Below are positions 8,407 to 17,700 of a DNA stretch of 32,365 nt, one piece after another. The stretch is from NCBI GenBank assembly GCA_025353015.1, contig JANXRM010000401.1, positions 1 to 32,365 on the forward strand. Direction: 5' to 3'. Position numbers and translations under genes: made by a program. The notes below the pieces were generated by a model. That model saw nothing but the letters and a program-made list of their open reading frames with translations, had not been told where the DNA came from and made no database searches. Origin of the DNA: Hyphomicrobiales bacterium. Lineage in GTDB: Bacteria > Pseudomonadota > Alphaproteobacteria > Rhizobiales > Hyphomicrobiaceae. The first letter of the stretch is position 1. Every line of letters starts with the position of its first letter.

Positions 8407-10527
8407 ATGGCAAAGGTCAAGCCGGCTGCAACGACACCGGCCAAAACGGTAAAGTCCAAGACAGCCAGAGCCACCGCGCCAAAGGCAAAGGCCACCAACC
8501 CGCTGCTAAGCCCCTGGAAATCGAAACTCGGGCTCCCCCCGTTCAAATCGCTGAAAGCCGAACATTTTCGCCCGGCCTTCGATGCGGCTCTGAAGGAACA
8601 CGAGCGCGAGATCAGCAAGATTTCAGGCGCCCGCACCAAGGCCACCTTCACCAACACCATCGTCGCCATGGAGAAAGCCGGCGCGGTGCTCGGGCGCGTA
8701 TCGCGCGTGTTCCACAACCTGGCCGGTGCCGATACCAACGCCGAACTGCAGGCCATCGAGCGCGAGATGTCACCGCGCCTGGCGCGGCATTCGACGGCCA
8801 TTTACCTAGATGCCGGGCTCTTCAAGCGGATCGACGACCTCTTTCAACGGCAGGGCAACCTCAAGCTGGATGCTGAGCAGACCCGCCTGCTGGAGCGCTA
8901 TCACAAGATGTTCGTGCGGGCCGGCGCTCGGCTCGATGCCCGCGCCAAGCGGCGCATGGGCGAGATCAACGAACGCCTTGCCTCGCTCGGCACCCAGTTC
9001 GCGCAAAACGTGCTGGCGGACGAGCAGGCTTTCCGTTTGCCCCTGAACGGCGCGGAAGATCTGGCCGGACTACCGGAGTTTGCGGTTGCAGCAGCAGCCC
9101 GCACGGCGGCCGATCTCGGTCTTTCCGGCCACGTCGTTACGCTGGCCCGCTCCAGCATCGAGCCTTTCCTGCAGTTCTCCACCCGCCGCGACCTGCGCGA
9201 GACAGCCTTCAAGGCCTGGACCAAGCGCGGCGAGAACGGTAACGCGTACGACAATCGCGCGATCGCCGCCGAGACGATTACCCTCCGAGCCGAACGTGCC
9301 GGCCTCCTCGGCTACAAGACGTTCGCTGATTTCCGGCTCGACGACGCAATGGCCAAATCACCAGCCGCCGTGCGCGGTCTGCTCGACGAAGTCTGGGCTG
9401 CCGCCGTGCCGCAAGCCGGCCGCGAACGCGCGCGGCTCGAAGCGTTCGCGCGCGGCGAGGGCCAAAACATCCGAGTTGAGGCCTGGGACTGGCGGTTTTA
9501 TTCCGAGAAGGTGCGCAAGGCGGAATTCGATCTCGACGAGGGCGAGATCAAGCCCTACCTCCAGCTCGACCGCATCATCGAGGCGGCCTTCGATACGGCC
9601 AGCCGGCTGTTCGGCGTCAGCTTCAAAGAGCGCAACGATCTCGGACGCTACCACCCGGACGTCCGCACGTTCGAGGTCACCGACAAATCAGGTGCCCACG
9701 TCGGTGTTTTCCTCGGCGATTATTTCGCACGGCCCTCAAAGCGGTCCGGCGCCTGGATGAGTACCTACCGCGGCCAACGCAAACTTGGCGGTGAGGAACG
9801 CCCTGTTGTCGTCAATGTGATGAGCTTTGCGCGCGGCGGCGAAGGCGAGCCGACACTCTTGTCATTCGACGATGCCCGCACGCTGTTCCACGAATTCGGC
9901 CACGCGCTGCACGGCCTCTTGTCGGATGTCACCTACCCGTCGCTCGCCTGTACCGCCGTCGCCACCGATTTTGTCGAATTGCCGTCGCAGCTCTTCGAGC
10001 ATTGGCTGTCGGAGCCAGCCGTTCTGAAGCGCTACGCCCTGCACTACAAGACCGGCACGCCAATTCCAGACACGCTGTTGCAAAGGCTCGATGCGGCACG
10101 CACGTTCAACCAAGGTTTCGCGACGGTGGAATATGTGGCCTCGGCTCTGGCCGACCTGGAATTGCACTCGCTCGACGATCCGAAAGGTCTCGACGTCACG
10201 CGCTTTGAAAGCCAGATGCTGGAGCGGCGCGGCATGCCGCGCGAGATCGTCATGCGGCACCGGCTGCCGCATTTCGCGCACATCTTTTCCGGTGGCGGTT
10301 ATGCCTCCGGCTACTACAGCTACATGTGGTCGGAAGTGATGGACGCCGACGCGTTCGACGCCTTCAAGGAAGCCGGAGATGCGTTCGATCCAGCGACCGC
10401 CGCGCGGCTCAAGGAGTTCATCTATTCCGCAGGTAATCGCCGTGATCCAGCCCAGGCTTACACGGCCTTCCGTGGGCGCTTGCCAACGAGCCAAGCCATG
10501 CTGAAGAAGCGCGGCCTCGCGGCCTGA
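8407..10527 (+). CDS. M3-family zinc metallopeptidase (oligopeptidase A / peptidyl-dipeptidase Dcp-like)
   Basis: HEFGHALHGLLS (HExxH); C-terminal FAHIFSGGGYASGYYSYMWSEVMDADAFDAF typical of M3. Lys/Ala-rich N-terminal tail. GAGGGAGA RBS. Confidence 0.95.
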   Translation: MAKVKPAATTPAKTVKSKTARATAPKAKATNPLLSPWKSKLGLPPFKSLKAEHFRPAFDAALKEHEREISKISGARTKATFTNTIVAMEKAGAVLGRVSRVFHNLAGADTNAELQAIEREMSPRLARHSTAIYLDAGLFKRIDDLFQRQGNLKLDAEQTRLLERYHKMFVRAGARLDARAKRRMGEINERLASLGTQFAQNVLADEQAFRLPLNGAEDLAGLPEFAVAAAARTAADLGLSGHVVTLARSSIEPFLQFSTRRDLRETAFKAWTKRGENGNAYDNRAIAAETITLRAERAGLLGYKTFADFRLDDAMAKSPAAVRGLLDEVWAAAVPQAGRERARLEAFARGEGQNIRVEAWDWRFYSEKVRKAEFDLDEGEIKPYLQLDRIIEAAFDTASRLFGVSFKERNDLGRYHPDVRTFEVTDKSGAHVGVFLGDYFARPSKRSGAWMSTYRGQRKLGGEERPVVVNVMSFARGGEGEPTLLSFDDARTLFHEFGHALHGLLSDVTYPSLACTAVATDFVELPSQLFEHWLSEPAVLKRYALHYKTGTPIPDTLLQRLDAARTFNQGFATVEYVASALADLELHSLDDPKGLDVTRFESQMLERRGMPREIVMRHRLPHFAHIFSGGGYASGYYSYMWSEVMDADAFDAFKEAGDAFDPATAARLKEFIYSAGNRRDPAQAYTAFRGRLPTSQAMLKKRGLAA

Positions 10528-10591
10528 CACTCTCCTGGGGCAGAGAGCCTTTGGTCAGTCCTGCCCAGGCGCGGGGCCGATAGAGGCGGCA

Positions 10592-11758
10592 TTATTTCTT
10601 CGGCGCCAGCGCCGCGTCGGTTTTGGCTTCGGCTTTCGGATCAGACTTAGCGGGCGTTGCCGATGACGCGGCCATCGCCGGCGCGGGGCCGGTCGAGGCG
10701 GCTGCCGCATCGGGCTTGAATAGGACGTCGACGCGCATGCCCGGTAGCAAGGCTTCGGTTGGGTCCATCTCGATCATGACCTCAAGTGCGTCAAAGTCGT
10801 TTGGCCGCCGAGGGCCGCGCTGCGAGATCTTGCTCGCGGCCATCGTTTTCGAGATCCGTGCCACCTTTCCGGTGAAATCGCGGCTTGGATGCGCATCGGT
10901 TCGAACGACGACATTTTGGCCGGTGCGCACTTTGGATACGTCGCGCTCTTCCAGCTCTGCACGCACCCGCATAACCGAGAGATCGCCGATACTTAGAACG
11001 GGCTGCTCCGGGTTAGCAGCGATCAATTCGCCGACGTGAGGAATGATCTGTAGTATGACCCCGTCGATTGGTGCGCGAATGCGCGCGCGCTCATAGGCGG
11101 CTTCGGACTGCGACAGTTCGGAACGCGCGTTGGCGAGACCGGCTTCCAGCCGCGTTGGCAGCGGGATATTCGCCACGTTCTGGGCCCGTCGGAGCGCCGC
11201 CCGTTCGCTCTCGACCTTGTCTTTAGCGATTGCCACCGCCTTCCGAGAGTCGCTGACCCCACCGGCCGCCACATCTCTTTCGCCTTTGGTCCAGCCTTTC
11301 AAGACGCGGTCGAATTCGGCTCTGGCGGCATGCAGGGCCCGCTCGGCGGTGGCGACATTGTCTTCGGCTTGGCGCCGATCCTGCGCTGCGCGCCCAACTG
11401 CGTTTTCTTGATCGCGTTCGCGCTTACGGACGCCGGCTTCGGCTTCGGTTGCAACCAGCCGGGCGCGAATCTCTTCGTCGTCGACGCGGGCCAGCAGATC
11501 TCCGGCCGTGACGGCATCATTGACGCGCGCAGCTAATTCGACAAGGCGCCCGGCCGTCTGCGAACTCAACTTGATTTCCCCGTGCCTGGGCTCGACACGC
11601 CCCGGAGCCGTCGCCGACCATTGCGGCGCGCGTGCAGCAGCCATCTTGGCGGTCGAGACATCAGGCGATGTTCCGAGACGTGTGAGCGTGACCGACGCTG
11701 CGACTGCGACCAAGGCCGCCACGGCGAGAGTGCTGAGGGTGGAGGTGCGGCTCGACAT
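10592..11758 (-). CDS. HlyD/DevB/MacA-type periplasmic adaptor subunit of an ABC exporter
   Basis: N-terminal TM, long coiled-coil region, PIDGVILQIIPHVGELI barrel-sandwich motif. Located directly downstream of the ABC ATPase and permease. Confidence 0.9.
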   Translation of the reverse strand: MSSRTSTLSTLAVAALVAVAASVTLTRLGTSPDVSTAKMAAARAPQWSATAPGRVEPRHGEIKLSSQTAGRLVELAARVNDAVTAGDLLARVDDEEIRARLVATEAEAGVRKRERDQENAVGRAAQDRRQAEDNVATAERALHAARAEFDRVLKGWTKGERDVAAGGVSDSRKAVAIAKDKVESERAALRRAQNVANIPLPTRLEAGLANARSELSQSEAAYERARIRAPIDGVILQIIPHVGELIAANPEQPVLSIGDLSVMRVRAELEERDVSKVRTGQNVVVRTDAHPSRDFTGKVARISKTMAASKISQRGPRRPNDFDALEVMIEMDPTEALLPGMRVDVLFKPDAAAASTGPAPAMAASSATPAKSDPKAEAKTDAALAPKK

Positions 11759-11772
11759 GACTTCAGGCTTTC

Positions 11773-12507
11773 TCAGTGCTGGCCTGGGGCCGGTTGCTTT
11801 TTCTGCGGTTCGTTGGTCGACTGCTGGCGGCGATCACCAACGATCAACCCATCCTCGATGGTGACGATCCGATCGGCATACGGCAGTGTGCGGTGATCAT
11901 GGGTGACGGCAAGAACGGCACGGCTCTTGTCCCGCGCCAACTGCTGAATCAGCGCCATGACCGCCAATCCGTTTTCGGCATCGAGTGCCGCGGTCGGCTC
12001 ATCGGCAAGGATCAAGCCAGGGGAACCGGCCAGCGCCCGGGCAATGGCGACGCGCTGCTGCTCGCCACCGCTCATCGTGCGCGGATAGGCCTTCAATCGG
12101 TGACTAAGCCCAACAGCCTTGAGAGCGGCCGTAGCCATGTCGGTCGCCGCGCTGGACGCGAACCCACGCACGTCGAGCGCCAGCAGCACGTTTTCTATCG
12201 CCGTCAGCGTCGGGAACAGATTGTAGGACTGAAAAGCATAACCGATATTCTTGCGCCGGATATCGGCAAGCTGTTCCGGTGTCAGGCCTTCGGTATCGAT
12301 GCCGTTGACAACGAGCTTGCCTGACGTCGGCGACAAAATGCAGCCGAGAATTGAAAGCAGCGTCGTCTTGCCGGAACCGGACGGGCCCATAAGCAGCGTC
12401 AGCTCCCCAGGCTCCAACGACAGACTTACGCCCTTCAACGCCTTCACCCGCCCGGCACCCTCGCCGTGCTCCCGGATGATGTTGGTTGCGACCAGGATCG
12501 AAGTCAT
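11773..12507 (-). CDS. ABC transporter ATP-binding protein (MacB/DevA/LolD-type)
   Basis: Walker [10 protein letters not shown], signature [15 protein letters not shown], Walker [16 protein letters not shown] at 12507 overlaps the permease stop at 12504; the track ORF extends to 12576. Confidence 0.93.
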   Translation of the reverse strand: MTSILVATNIIREHGEGAGRVKALKGVSLSLEPGELTLLMGPSGSGKTTLLSILGCILSPTSGKLVVNGIDTEGLTPEQLADIRRKNIGYAFQSYNLFPTLTAIENVLLALDVRGFASSAATDMATAALKAVGLSHRLKAYPRTMSGGEQQRVAIARALAGSPGLILADEPTAALDAENGLAVMALIQQLARDKSRAVLAVTHDHRTLPYADRIVTIEDGLIVGDRRQQSTNEPQKKQPAPGQH

Positions 12508-13631
12508 CGCGAAAACACCATGGCTGGATCGATCTTCGTGACCTTCATGATCGCGCCCATGGCCGAAATCGCGCACATGAAGATGGTGAGTACCAGCAAG
12601 CCGATGATGAGCCCCGGCGTCATCACGATCGGCAACGCCGTGTTTTCGCTGAAGTGAACGATCACCAAGGAGAGCGCCAATCCCAGGACGTAGCCGATGG
12701 CGCCTGACAACGCTGCCTGGAACAGGATGACGCGATAGATGTAACCCGCCGAGGATCCCAGCGCCCGCAGTGTGGCGAACTCGTTCAAATGATCTTTGGT
12801 GCTCGAATAGAGCGTCTGAGCAACAATAACGGTGCCAACGAGGAGCCCCAGAACGGCGCCGCCGATCAAAGCGACGCCGGCTCCCGTCGAGAACAGCCAG
12901 TGGTCCAGGCTGCGGTCCATGAATTCAGCCTTCGTCAGAACCTCGGTCCCCGGCAGCCGCGAAATCAGTTCGGTGCGAACCGCTTCCACATTGCTGCCAG
13001 GATGGAGCTGAACCAGCAGGAATGTCGCCTGATCGCTCTGCAATCCGAGGATCTGGCGGGCCCGGTTCAGGGTCGTAAACACGTAAGGCGCGGTCGTGAA
13101 CGACCGGATGCCCTTGGTTATTGCCACGACCTTGATCCGCGAGGTTTCGATCTGCGCGGTATCGCCAATTTTCGATATGCCGAGATCTTCGAGATAGGTC
13201 CGGTCCACGGCCACTGCTTCAGGAGCCGCGATCAGGCCAACATTGCCTTCGACGATATCCCAGGGCAAAAGCCCGCCATCGGCCGGGTCCGTGCCGACGA
13301 CAACCGAGAGCGCCGTACCGCCGGCTGGCTTCCTCCACTCGGCGAACGACACCACGATCGGGATCACTGTCGTCACCCCCGGCACGGATAGTGACAAATG
13401 ACGCTCGCGCCCTGTCAGGTTGCCCGATTCTTCGAAGCTCTTGGCGCCGTAGGATGTAACCCAGAGGTCGCCATTGGCGTTCTCGATCATGCCGACGATC
13501 ATTTTGCGGGCGCCGAGATAAAGCCCGAGTTGCACCGCAACGAGCACGATTGAGAACAAAATACCGATCAGTGTCACCGCAAGCCGTGTGCGATCATGAA
13601 ACAGATTGCGAAAAGCGAGTGTCAGGACCAT
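12504..13631 (-). CDS. ABC transporter permease, FtsX/MacB/DevC-type
   Basis: MVLTLAFRNLFHDRTRLAVTLIGILFSIVLVAVQLGLYLGARKMI; C-terminal TM segments with FATLRALGSSAGYIYRVILFQAALSG. The track ORF extends to 13697. Confidence 0.92.
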   Translation of the reverse strand: MVLTLAFRNLFHDRTRLAVTLIGILFSIVLVAVQLGLYLGARKMIVGMIENANGDLWVTSYGAKSFEESGNLTGRERHLSLSVPGVTTVIPIVVSFAEWRKPAGGTALSVVVGTDPADGGLLPWDIVEGNVGLIAAPEAVAVDRTYLEDLGISKIGDTAQIETSRIKVVAITKGIRSFTTAPYVFTTLNRARQILGLQSDQATFLLVQLHPGSNVEAVRTELISRLPGTEVLTKAEFMDRSLDHWLFSTGAGVALIGGAVLGLLVGTVIVAQTLYSSTKDHLNEFATLRALGSSAGYIYRVILFQAALSGAIGYVLGLALSLVIVHFSENTALPIVMTPGLIIGLLVLTIFMCAISAMGAIMKVTKIDPAMVFSR

Positions 13632-13992
13632 CGGGTACCGGTTACGCCAACTCGTGATTGGGAAGCAATGGGGCTTAGGACGTGGAATTGTCGGCACACG
13701 ATGTGCCAGATCGCTGCTTATATAGTGTATGCAGCTTGCGGGCCAACAGTTGAACTCCGGTGGTTAAGTCGCAGATGCCGCGGCACGTGCTCCTGAAATT
13801 TGGACAAATATCGACCGTGGCAGCCCGTTTCCTGAGTGCGTGGCTGGCATGGCCTCATGCCAAGCGATTAACCCTCCGACCAATCGTGACAAAAAGTTCA
13901 GCTCGCCGCCTTGCAGTCGCCCCAGTTGCAACCGTACATAAGCGTGACGCCCGAATCATGACGTCGCGCCAATTTTTGCTTGGGTAGATCCG

Positions 13993-14490
13993 ATGCCGAT
14001 CCTCTTCACTGGCCCTGCGAAGTCGCGAGCAGGCGCCGCCATCTCCGCGGCCATTTTGGCGTTGTGCCAGATGCCGTCCGCCTCAGCAGCCGACCAGACA
14101 ACTGGCCTGTGGTATGATCACACCGGGCGTGGTGCCGTAGAGATCGCGCCATGTGGCAATGCCCTGTGCGGTCACATTGTCTGGCTCAAGGACTTGAACG
14201 ATAAGAGCGGCCGGCCGCTGCGCGACGGGTTTAACGGCGATGCCAAAAAGCGCAACCGCCCGATTTGCGGATTGCAGGTGATCGGCGGACTAAAGCTGCA
14301 AAAGGACGGTTCCTGGGACGAGGGCTGGATCTACGACCCCGAGAAGGGCGAGAGCTTCGACGTGGAGCTGCGCATGCTTAGCGCCGACAATCTGCAGGTC
14401 AAGGGCTACAAGGGAATGAAATTCCTCAACGAAACGTTCAAGTGGCGGCGGGTTGCGGCCACGTTGCCATCGGCGCGCTGCGGAAAATGA
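13993..14490 (+). CDS. DUF2147-domain secreted protein
   Basis: Signal peptide, then TTGLWYDHTGRGAVEIAPCGNALCGHIVWLKD...YKGMKFLNETFKWRRV, characteristic of DUF2147. Confidence 0.88.
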   Translation: MPILFTGPAKSRAGAAISAAILALCQMPSASAADQTTGLWYDHTGRGAVEIAPCGNALCGHIVWLKDLNDKSGRPLRDGFNGDAKKRNRPICGLQVIGGLKLQKDGSWDEGWIYDPEKGESFDVELRMLSADNLQVKGYKGMKFLNETFKWRRVAATLPSARCGK

Positions 14491-14572
14491 CCGGTCGCCG
14501 GCCCGTACACTCGCCCGCTCACCGGCCTGTTGTCGATTGAGGGGCCGTTTTCAACCGAGTCTGGTGCTGAGC

Positions 14573-15106
14573 GTGGCGAGCAAGGCTGGTGCTGAGATCC
14601 GGCCTGCACCGAGACTGGCGCTGAGACCTGTGCAACCCATGGATCGAGACGTGATCCATCGCTGGTTGCGCGACCCCGGCGTCCAGCGCTGGTGGGGCAA
14701 CGCTGCGAGCGCCGACGCTGAAACCCGGCTTGCGCGCGAGAGCGACGCTGCAATCTGCCGGATCATCGAAATCGACGGCCACGCCATCGGATACGCACAA
14801 GCTATGGACACCGGCCTGACAGGTTTGCCGCACGGCTGTCCGGTTCCGCCGGGCGCCTGGGATTGTGATCTATTCATCGGGTCGGAGCCGCACCGGGGCC
14901 AAGGACATGGCCAGATCGCCCTCGACCTGCTTGTTGGTGAGGTCTTCGCTGCGACACTGGCCGTGGCCTGCATGATCGTCGTTTCGGTGCGAAACGAACG
15001 CGCGGCGCGAGCGTATGAAAATATCGGCTTCAAGTGGGTGGCCGTCGCTGAGGACCCGATCCACGGGCCATCCTGGGTGATGTTTCGCGAGCGTCCATAC
15101 CGGTAA
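14573..15106 (+). CDS. GNAT-family N-acetyltransferase (aminoglycoside 6'-N-acetyltransferase-like fold)
   Basis: LALRPVQPMDRDVIHRWLRDPGVQRWWG...DCDLFIGSEPHRGQGHGQIALDLL...NERAARAYENIGFKWV. Start uncertain; the track ORF begins at 14453 and overlaps DUF2147. Confidence 0.8.
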   Translation: MASKAGAEIRPAPRLALRPVQPMDRDVIHRWLRDPGVQRWWGNAASADAETRLARESDAAICRIIEIDGHAIGYAQAMDTGLTGLPHGCPVPPGAWDCDLFIGSEPHRGQGHGQIALDLLVGEVFAATLAVACMIVVSVRNERAARAYENIGFKWVAVAEDPIHGPSWVMFRERPYR

Positions 15107-15142
15107 TTGCTGCTGATCGGATGCGGCAGCCATTGGCACCTG

Positions 15143-15520
15143 CTATTCGAAAACCAGGGCATAGAGCGGATGCAACAGTGAGTCGCTGCTAAAGAGATTA
15201 ATGCCGGCCATCGATTTCAGCAGGTACAGGAAGCAGAATACGCCGAACACACCAAACAGGATCAACGCCGTTGTCAGAGATGCGGTCGTAGCCACCGGTA
15301 CTGGCACCTGGCCATCGACCTCGAGTCGCTCAGGGCTGCGCCGTTCAATGCCGAAACGCACGTGGAAATAATAGCTGCGACGGCCAACTGTGAACCCCAG
15401 CCGCCAATCGCGCCCCTCTATGTCATCGCCCGGCGTGGCATCCGCGACCTGAGACATCGGGTCAGGCTGTCTCGTACGCATGCAATCGATCCAATCGTAC
15501 CCCGCGTGCAACGGCTGCAA
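15143..15520 (-). CDS. Hypothetical small membrane protein
   Basis: 125 aa; globular DWRLGFTVGRRSYYFHVRFGIERRSPERL followed by TM TTALILFGVFGVFCFLYLL. No longer competing ORF. Confidence 0.6.
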   Translation of the reverse strand: MQPLHAGYDWIDCMRTRQPDPMSQVADATPGDDIEGRDWRLGFTVGRRSYYFHVRFGIERRSPERLEVDGQVPVPVATTASLTTALILFGVFGVFCFLYLLKSMAGINLFSSDSLLHPLYALVFE

Positions 15521-15533
15521 GCGCTCCGCGGCG

Positions 15534-15557
15534 ACGTTAAGCTAGCTGACTTAACGT
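15534..15557. promoter_or_regulatory. Inverted repeat (8-bp arms), candidate operator upstream of the 15143-15520 gene
   Basis: acgttaag-ctagctga-cttaacgt. Confidence 0.4.
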
Positions 15558-15603
15558 TTTGGAAATGGCGCCCCAAAAGCGGCTGCAACGGCAAGGCTTG
15601 ACG

Positions 15604-16602
15604 TCAGGGCTTGATGTCAGCCTTGACGACGACGCTTTTCCATTTCGCAAGATCAGCCACGACCTGGGCTTGGAGTTCGTCCGGCTTGCCGCCAGCGACG
15701 ACGAAGCTGAACGACTCGAGCTTCGTCCGGATGGCTGGGTCATTGAGAATGCCAACGAATTCACGATGGTAGAGCGCTGTGATGTCAGCCGCCATCCCGG
15801 CAGGCCCGAAAATGCCGATCCAACCGTTCGTGCCAATTCCCTCGAGGCCGAGTTCACCGAACGTCGGCACATCCTTGAGTTCGGGTGAGCGGGCGACCCC
15901 GGTTACGCCGACGATGCGGACCTGCCCCGCGCGATGCTGCTCCAGGAAATCACCGATACCGGCCCATCCCATGGTCAAGTCCCCTTGCGTGAGGGCCGCT
16001 ACGATCGGTGCTCCGCCGCGGTACGGTACGTGCTGCAAGTTGTGGCCGGTGGCATCGGCAAGCTCCAGGCCATAGAGATGCGGCAGGCTACCCGTGCCCG
16101 GGTTTCCCGAGCTGCCGTTGTTGGGGTTCGACTTCAACCACGTCAGCATGGCCGCCATGTCTTGCGCGCCGGTTTGTTTGCCGGTCGCAAGCGCAATCTG
16201 GAATTCGACGACTTTGCTGATCGGCGTGAAATCGCGCAGCGGATCATAGGGCAGATCGGCGTAGATCAGCGGGGCGATACTCATGTGGGAAATGTTGGCT
16301 AGCACCAGAGACGAGCCATCCGGCGGCGCTGATTTCACCGTCTCGACGGCAATGCGTCCACCGGCGCCGGTCTTGTTTTCAACCACGACGGCCCGGCCGA
16401 TCCGGTCCTTGAGCTTGTCTGCAAGCACCCGTGCGAGAATGTCCGACTGCCCTCCTGCCGCAAAGCCAGCATAGAGTTTGACCGGCCCCTGGAACTTGAG
16501 ATCTTGCGCCGTCGCACTGTGTGCCGGACACAGGGCGGTAATACCCGCCACGACGCCAGCCGCAAATAGCCGGCATCTATCCTTGATGATATTGACACGC
16601 AT
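15604..16602 (-). CDS. Bug/TctC-family tripartite tricarboxylate transporter-type substrate-binding protein
   Basis: KLYAGFAAGGQSDILARVLADKLKDRIGRAVVVENKTGAGGRIAVETVKSAPPDGSSLVLAN...PYRGGAPIVAALTQGDLTMGW. The track ORF begins at 16665; ATG at 16602 precedes a signal peptide. Confidence 0.92.
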   Translation of the reverse strand: MRVNIIKDRCRLFAAGVVAGITALCPAHSATAQDLKFQGPVKLYAGFAAGGQSDILARVLADKLKDRIGRAVVVENKTGAGGRIAVETVKSAPPDGSSLVLANISHMSIAPLIYADLPYDPLRDFTPISKVVEFQIALATGKQTGAQDMAAMLTWLKSNPNNGSSGNPGTGSLPHLYGLELADATGHNLQHVPYRGGAPIVAALTQGDLTMGWAGIGDFLEQHRAGQVRIVGVTGVARSPELKDVPTFGELGLEGIGTNGWIGIFGPAGMAADITALYHREFVGILNDPAIRTKLESFSFVVAGGKPDELQAQVVADLAKWKSVVVKADIKP

Positions 16603-16739
16603 CGTCCGCTCCCCGCCCCAAACCCATTTGATGTGCTTTAATACGGCCATGCGTTCCAATGGCAAGCGCGCTCTTGTTGCGAAAGCCGGCGCTGCCGTGC
16701 AATTTTAGGGAAGAGTTCAAAGAGCTCGTGGAGGTCGAC

Positions 16740-17621
16740 GTGACTGATCAGACCCATTTCCGGCACCCAGAAGCGCTGGTAACGACCGCCTGGCTCGCGC
16801 AGAATCTCGCCGAGCCGAACCTGCGCATCTTCGACTGCACGACATATCTCATCTACGAAACCGGGACAGGCCGTCCGTACCGGGTAGAAAGCGGCCGTGC
16901 TGATTACGAGAAAGGGCATATTCCCGGTTCAGCCTTCATCGACCTGCAAGGCGAATTCTCCGACCAGCATTCGAAGTTCCGATTTACGATGCCAGCGCCC
17001 GACGCCCTCGCCAAAATGGCAGCCGCCAAAGGCATTGGGCCAGAGTCACGCGTCGTTCTTTACAGCCGTAAAAGCACACAATGGGCGACGCGGGTGTGGT
17101 GGATGTTGCGGGCCATCGGTTTCGATAACGCCGCGCTGCTGGACGGCGGCTTTGACAAATGGGCAGCCGAAGGGCGGCCACTTGCAACGACTGAAACGCG
17201 TTATCCCGCGACGACACTCCAGGCCCAGCCCCGTCAAGGGCTGTTTGCTGGCCGCGACGAGATGCTGGCGGCCATCGGAGACAAGAGCACCTGCACCATC
17301 AATGCCCTGACGGCGGATCTGCATCGCGGTGACAATCCGCGCTATGGCAGGCCCGGCCGCATCCCCGGCAGCGTCAATGTGCCCGCAGCATCGTTGCAAT
17401 CGAAGGCGCTCGAGATTTTACCGGCAGCGCAGGTGGCGGAGGCGTTCGCTCGTGTGGGCGCGGATAAGGATAAGCGCATCCTGATCTATTGCGGCGGCGG
17501 CATCGCAGCAACCCTGGACGCGTTCCTGCTGCATCAACTCGGCTATACGGACGTTGCCGTCTACGACAACTCCATGAGCGAGTGGGCAAAAGACGGGACG
17601 TTGCCGATCGAACGGGATTGA
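16740..17621 (+). CDS. Sulfurtransferase with two rhodanese domains (SseA-like)
   Basis: VTDQTHFRHPEALVTTAWLAQNLAEPNLRIFDCTTYL; HIPGSAFIDLQGEFSD; RILIYCGGGIAATLDAFLLHQLGYTDVAVYDNSMSEWAKD (active-site Cys loop). Confidence 0.93.
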   Translation: MTDQTHFRHPEALVTTAWLAQNLAEPNLRIFDCTTYLIYETGTGRPYRVESGRADYEKGHIPGSAFIDLQGEFSDQHSKFRFTMPAPDALAKMAAAKGIGPESRVVLYSRKSTQWATRVWWMLRAIGFDNAALLDGGFDKWAAEGRPLATTETRYPATTLQAQPRQGLFAGRDEMLAAIGDKSTCTINALTADLHRGDNPRYGRPGRIPGSVNVPAASLQSKALEILPAAQVAEAFARVGADKDKRILIYCGGGIAATLDAFLLHQLGYTDVAVYDNSMSEWAKDGTLPIERD

Positions 17622-17700
17622 GACCGTAAACCGTTGTGCCGTTGCCCAGGCTTTTGCGGCCGGAGTTCCGGCACGTCCATGCTCAAGCCCTTACGAACGA

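Noticed and set aside
9862-10530. 222-aa minus-strand ORF opposite the M3 peptidase
   Set aside because: Antisense to the conserved HExxH region of a definite gene; GC-driven shadow ORF.
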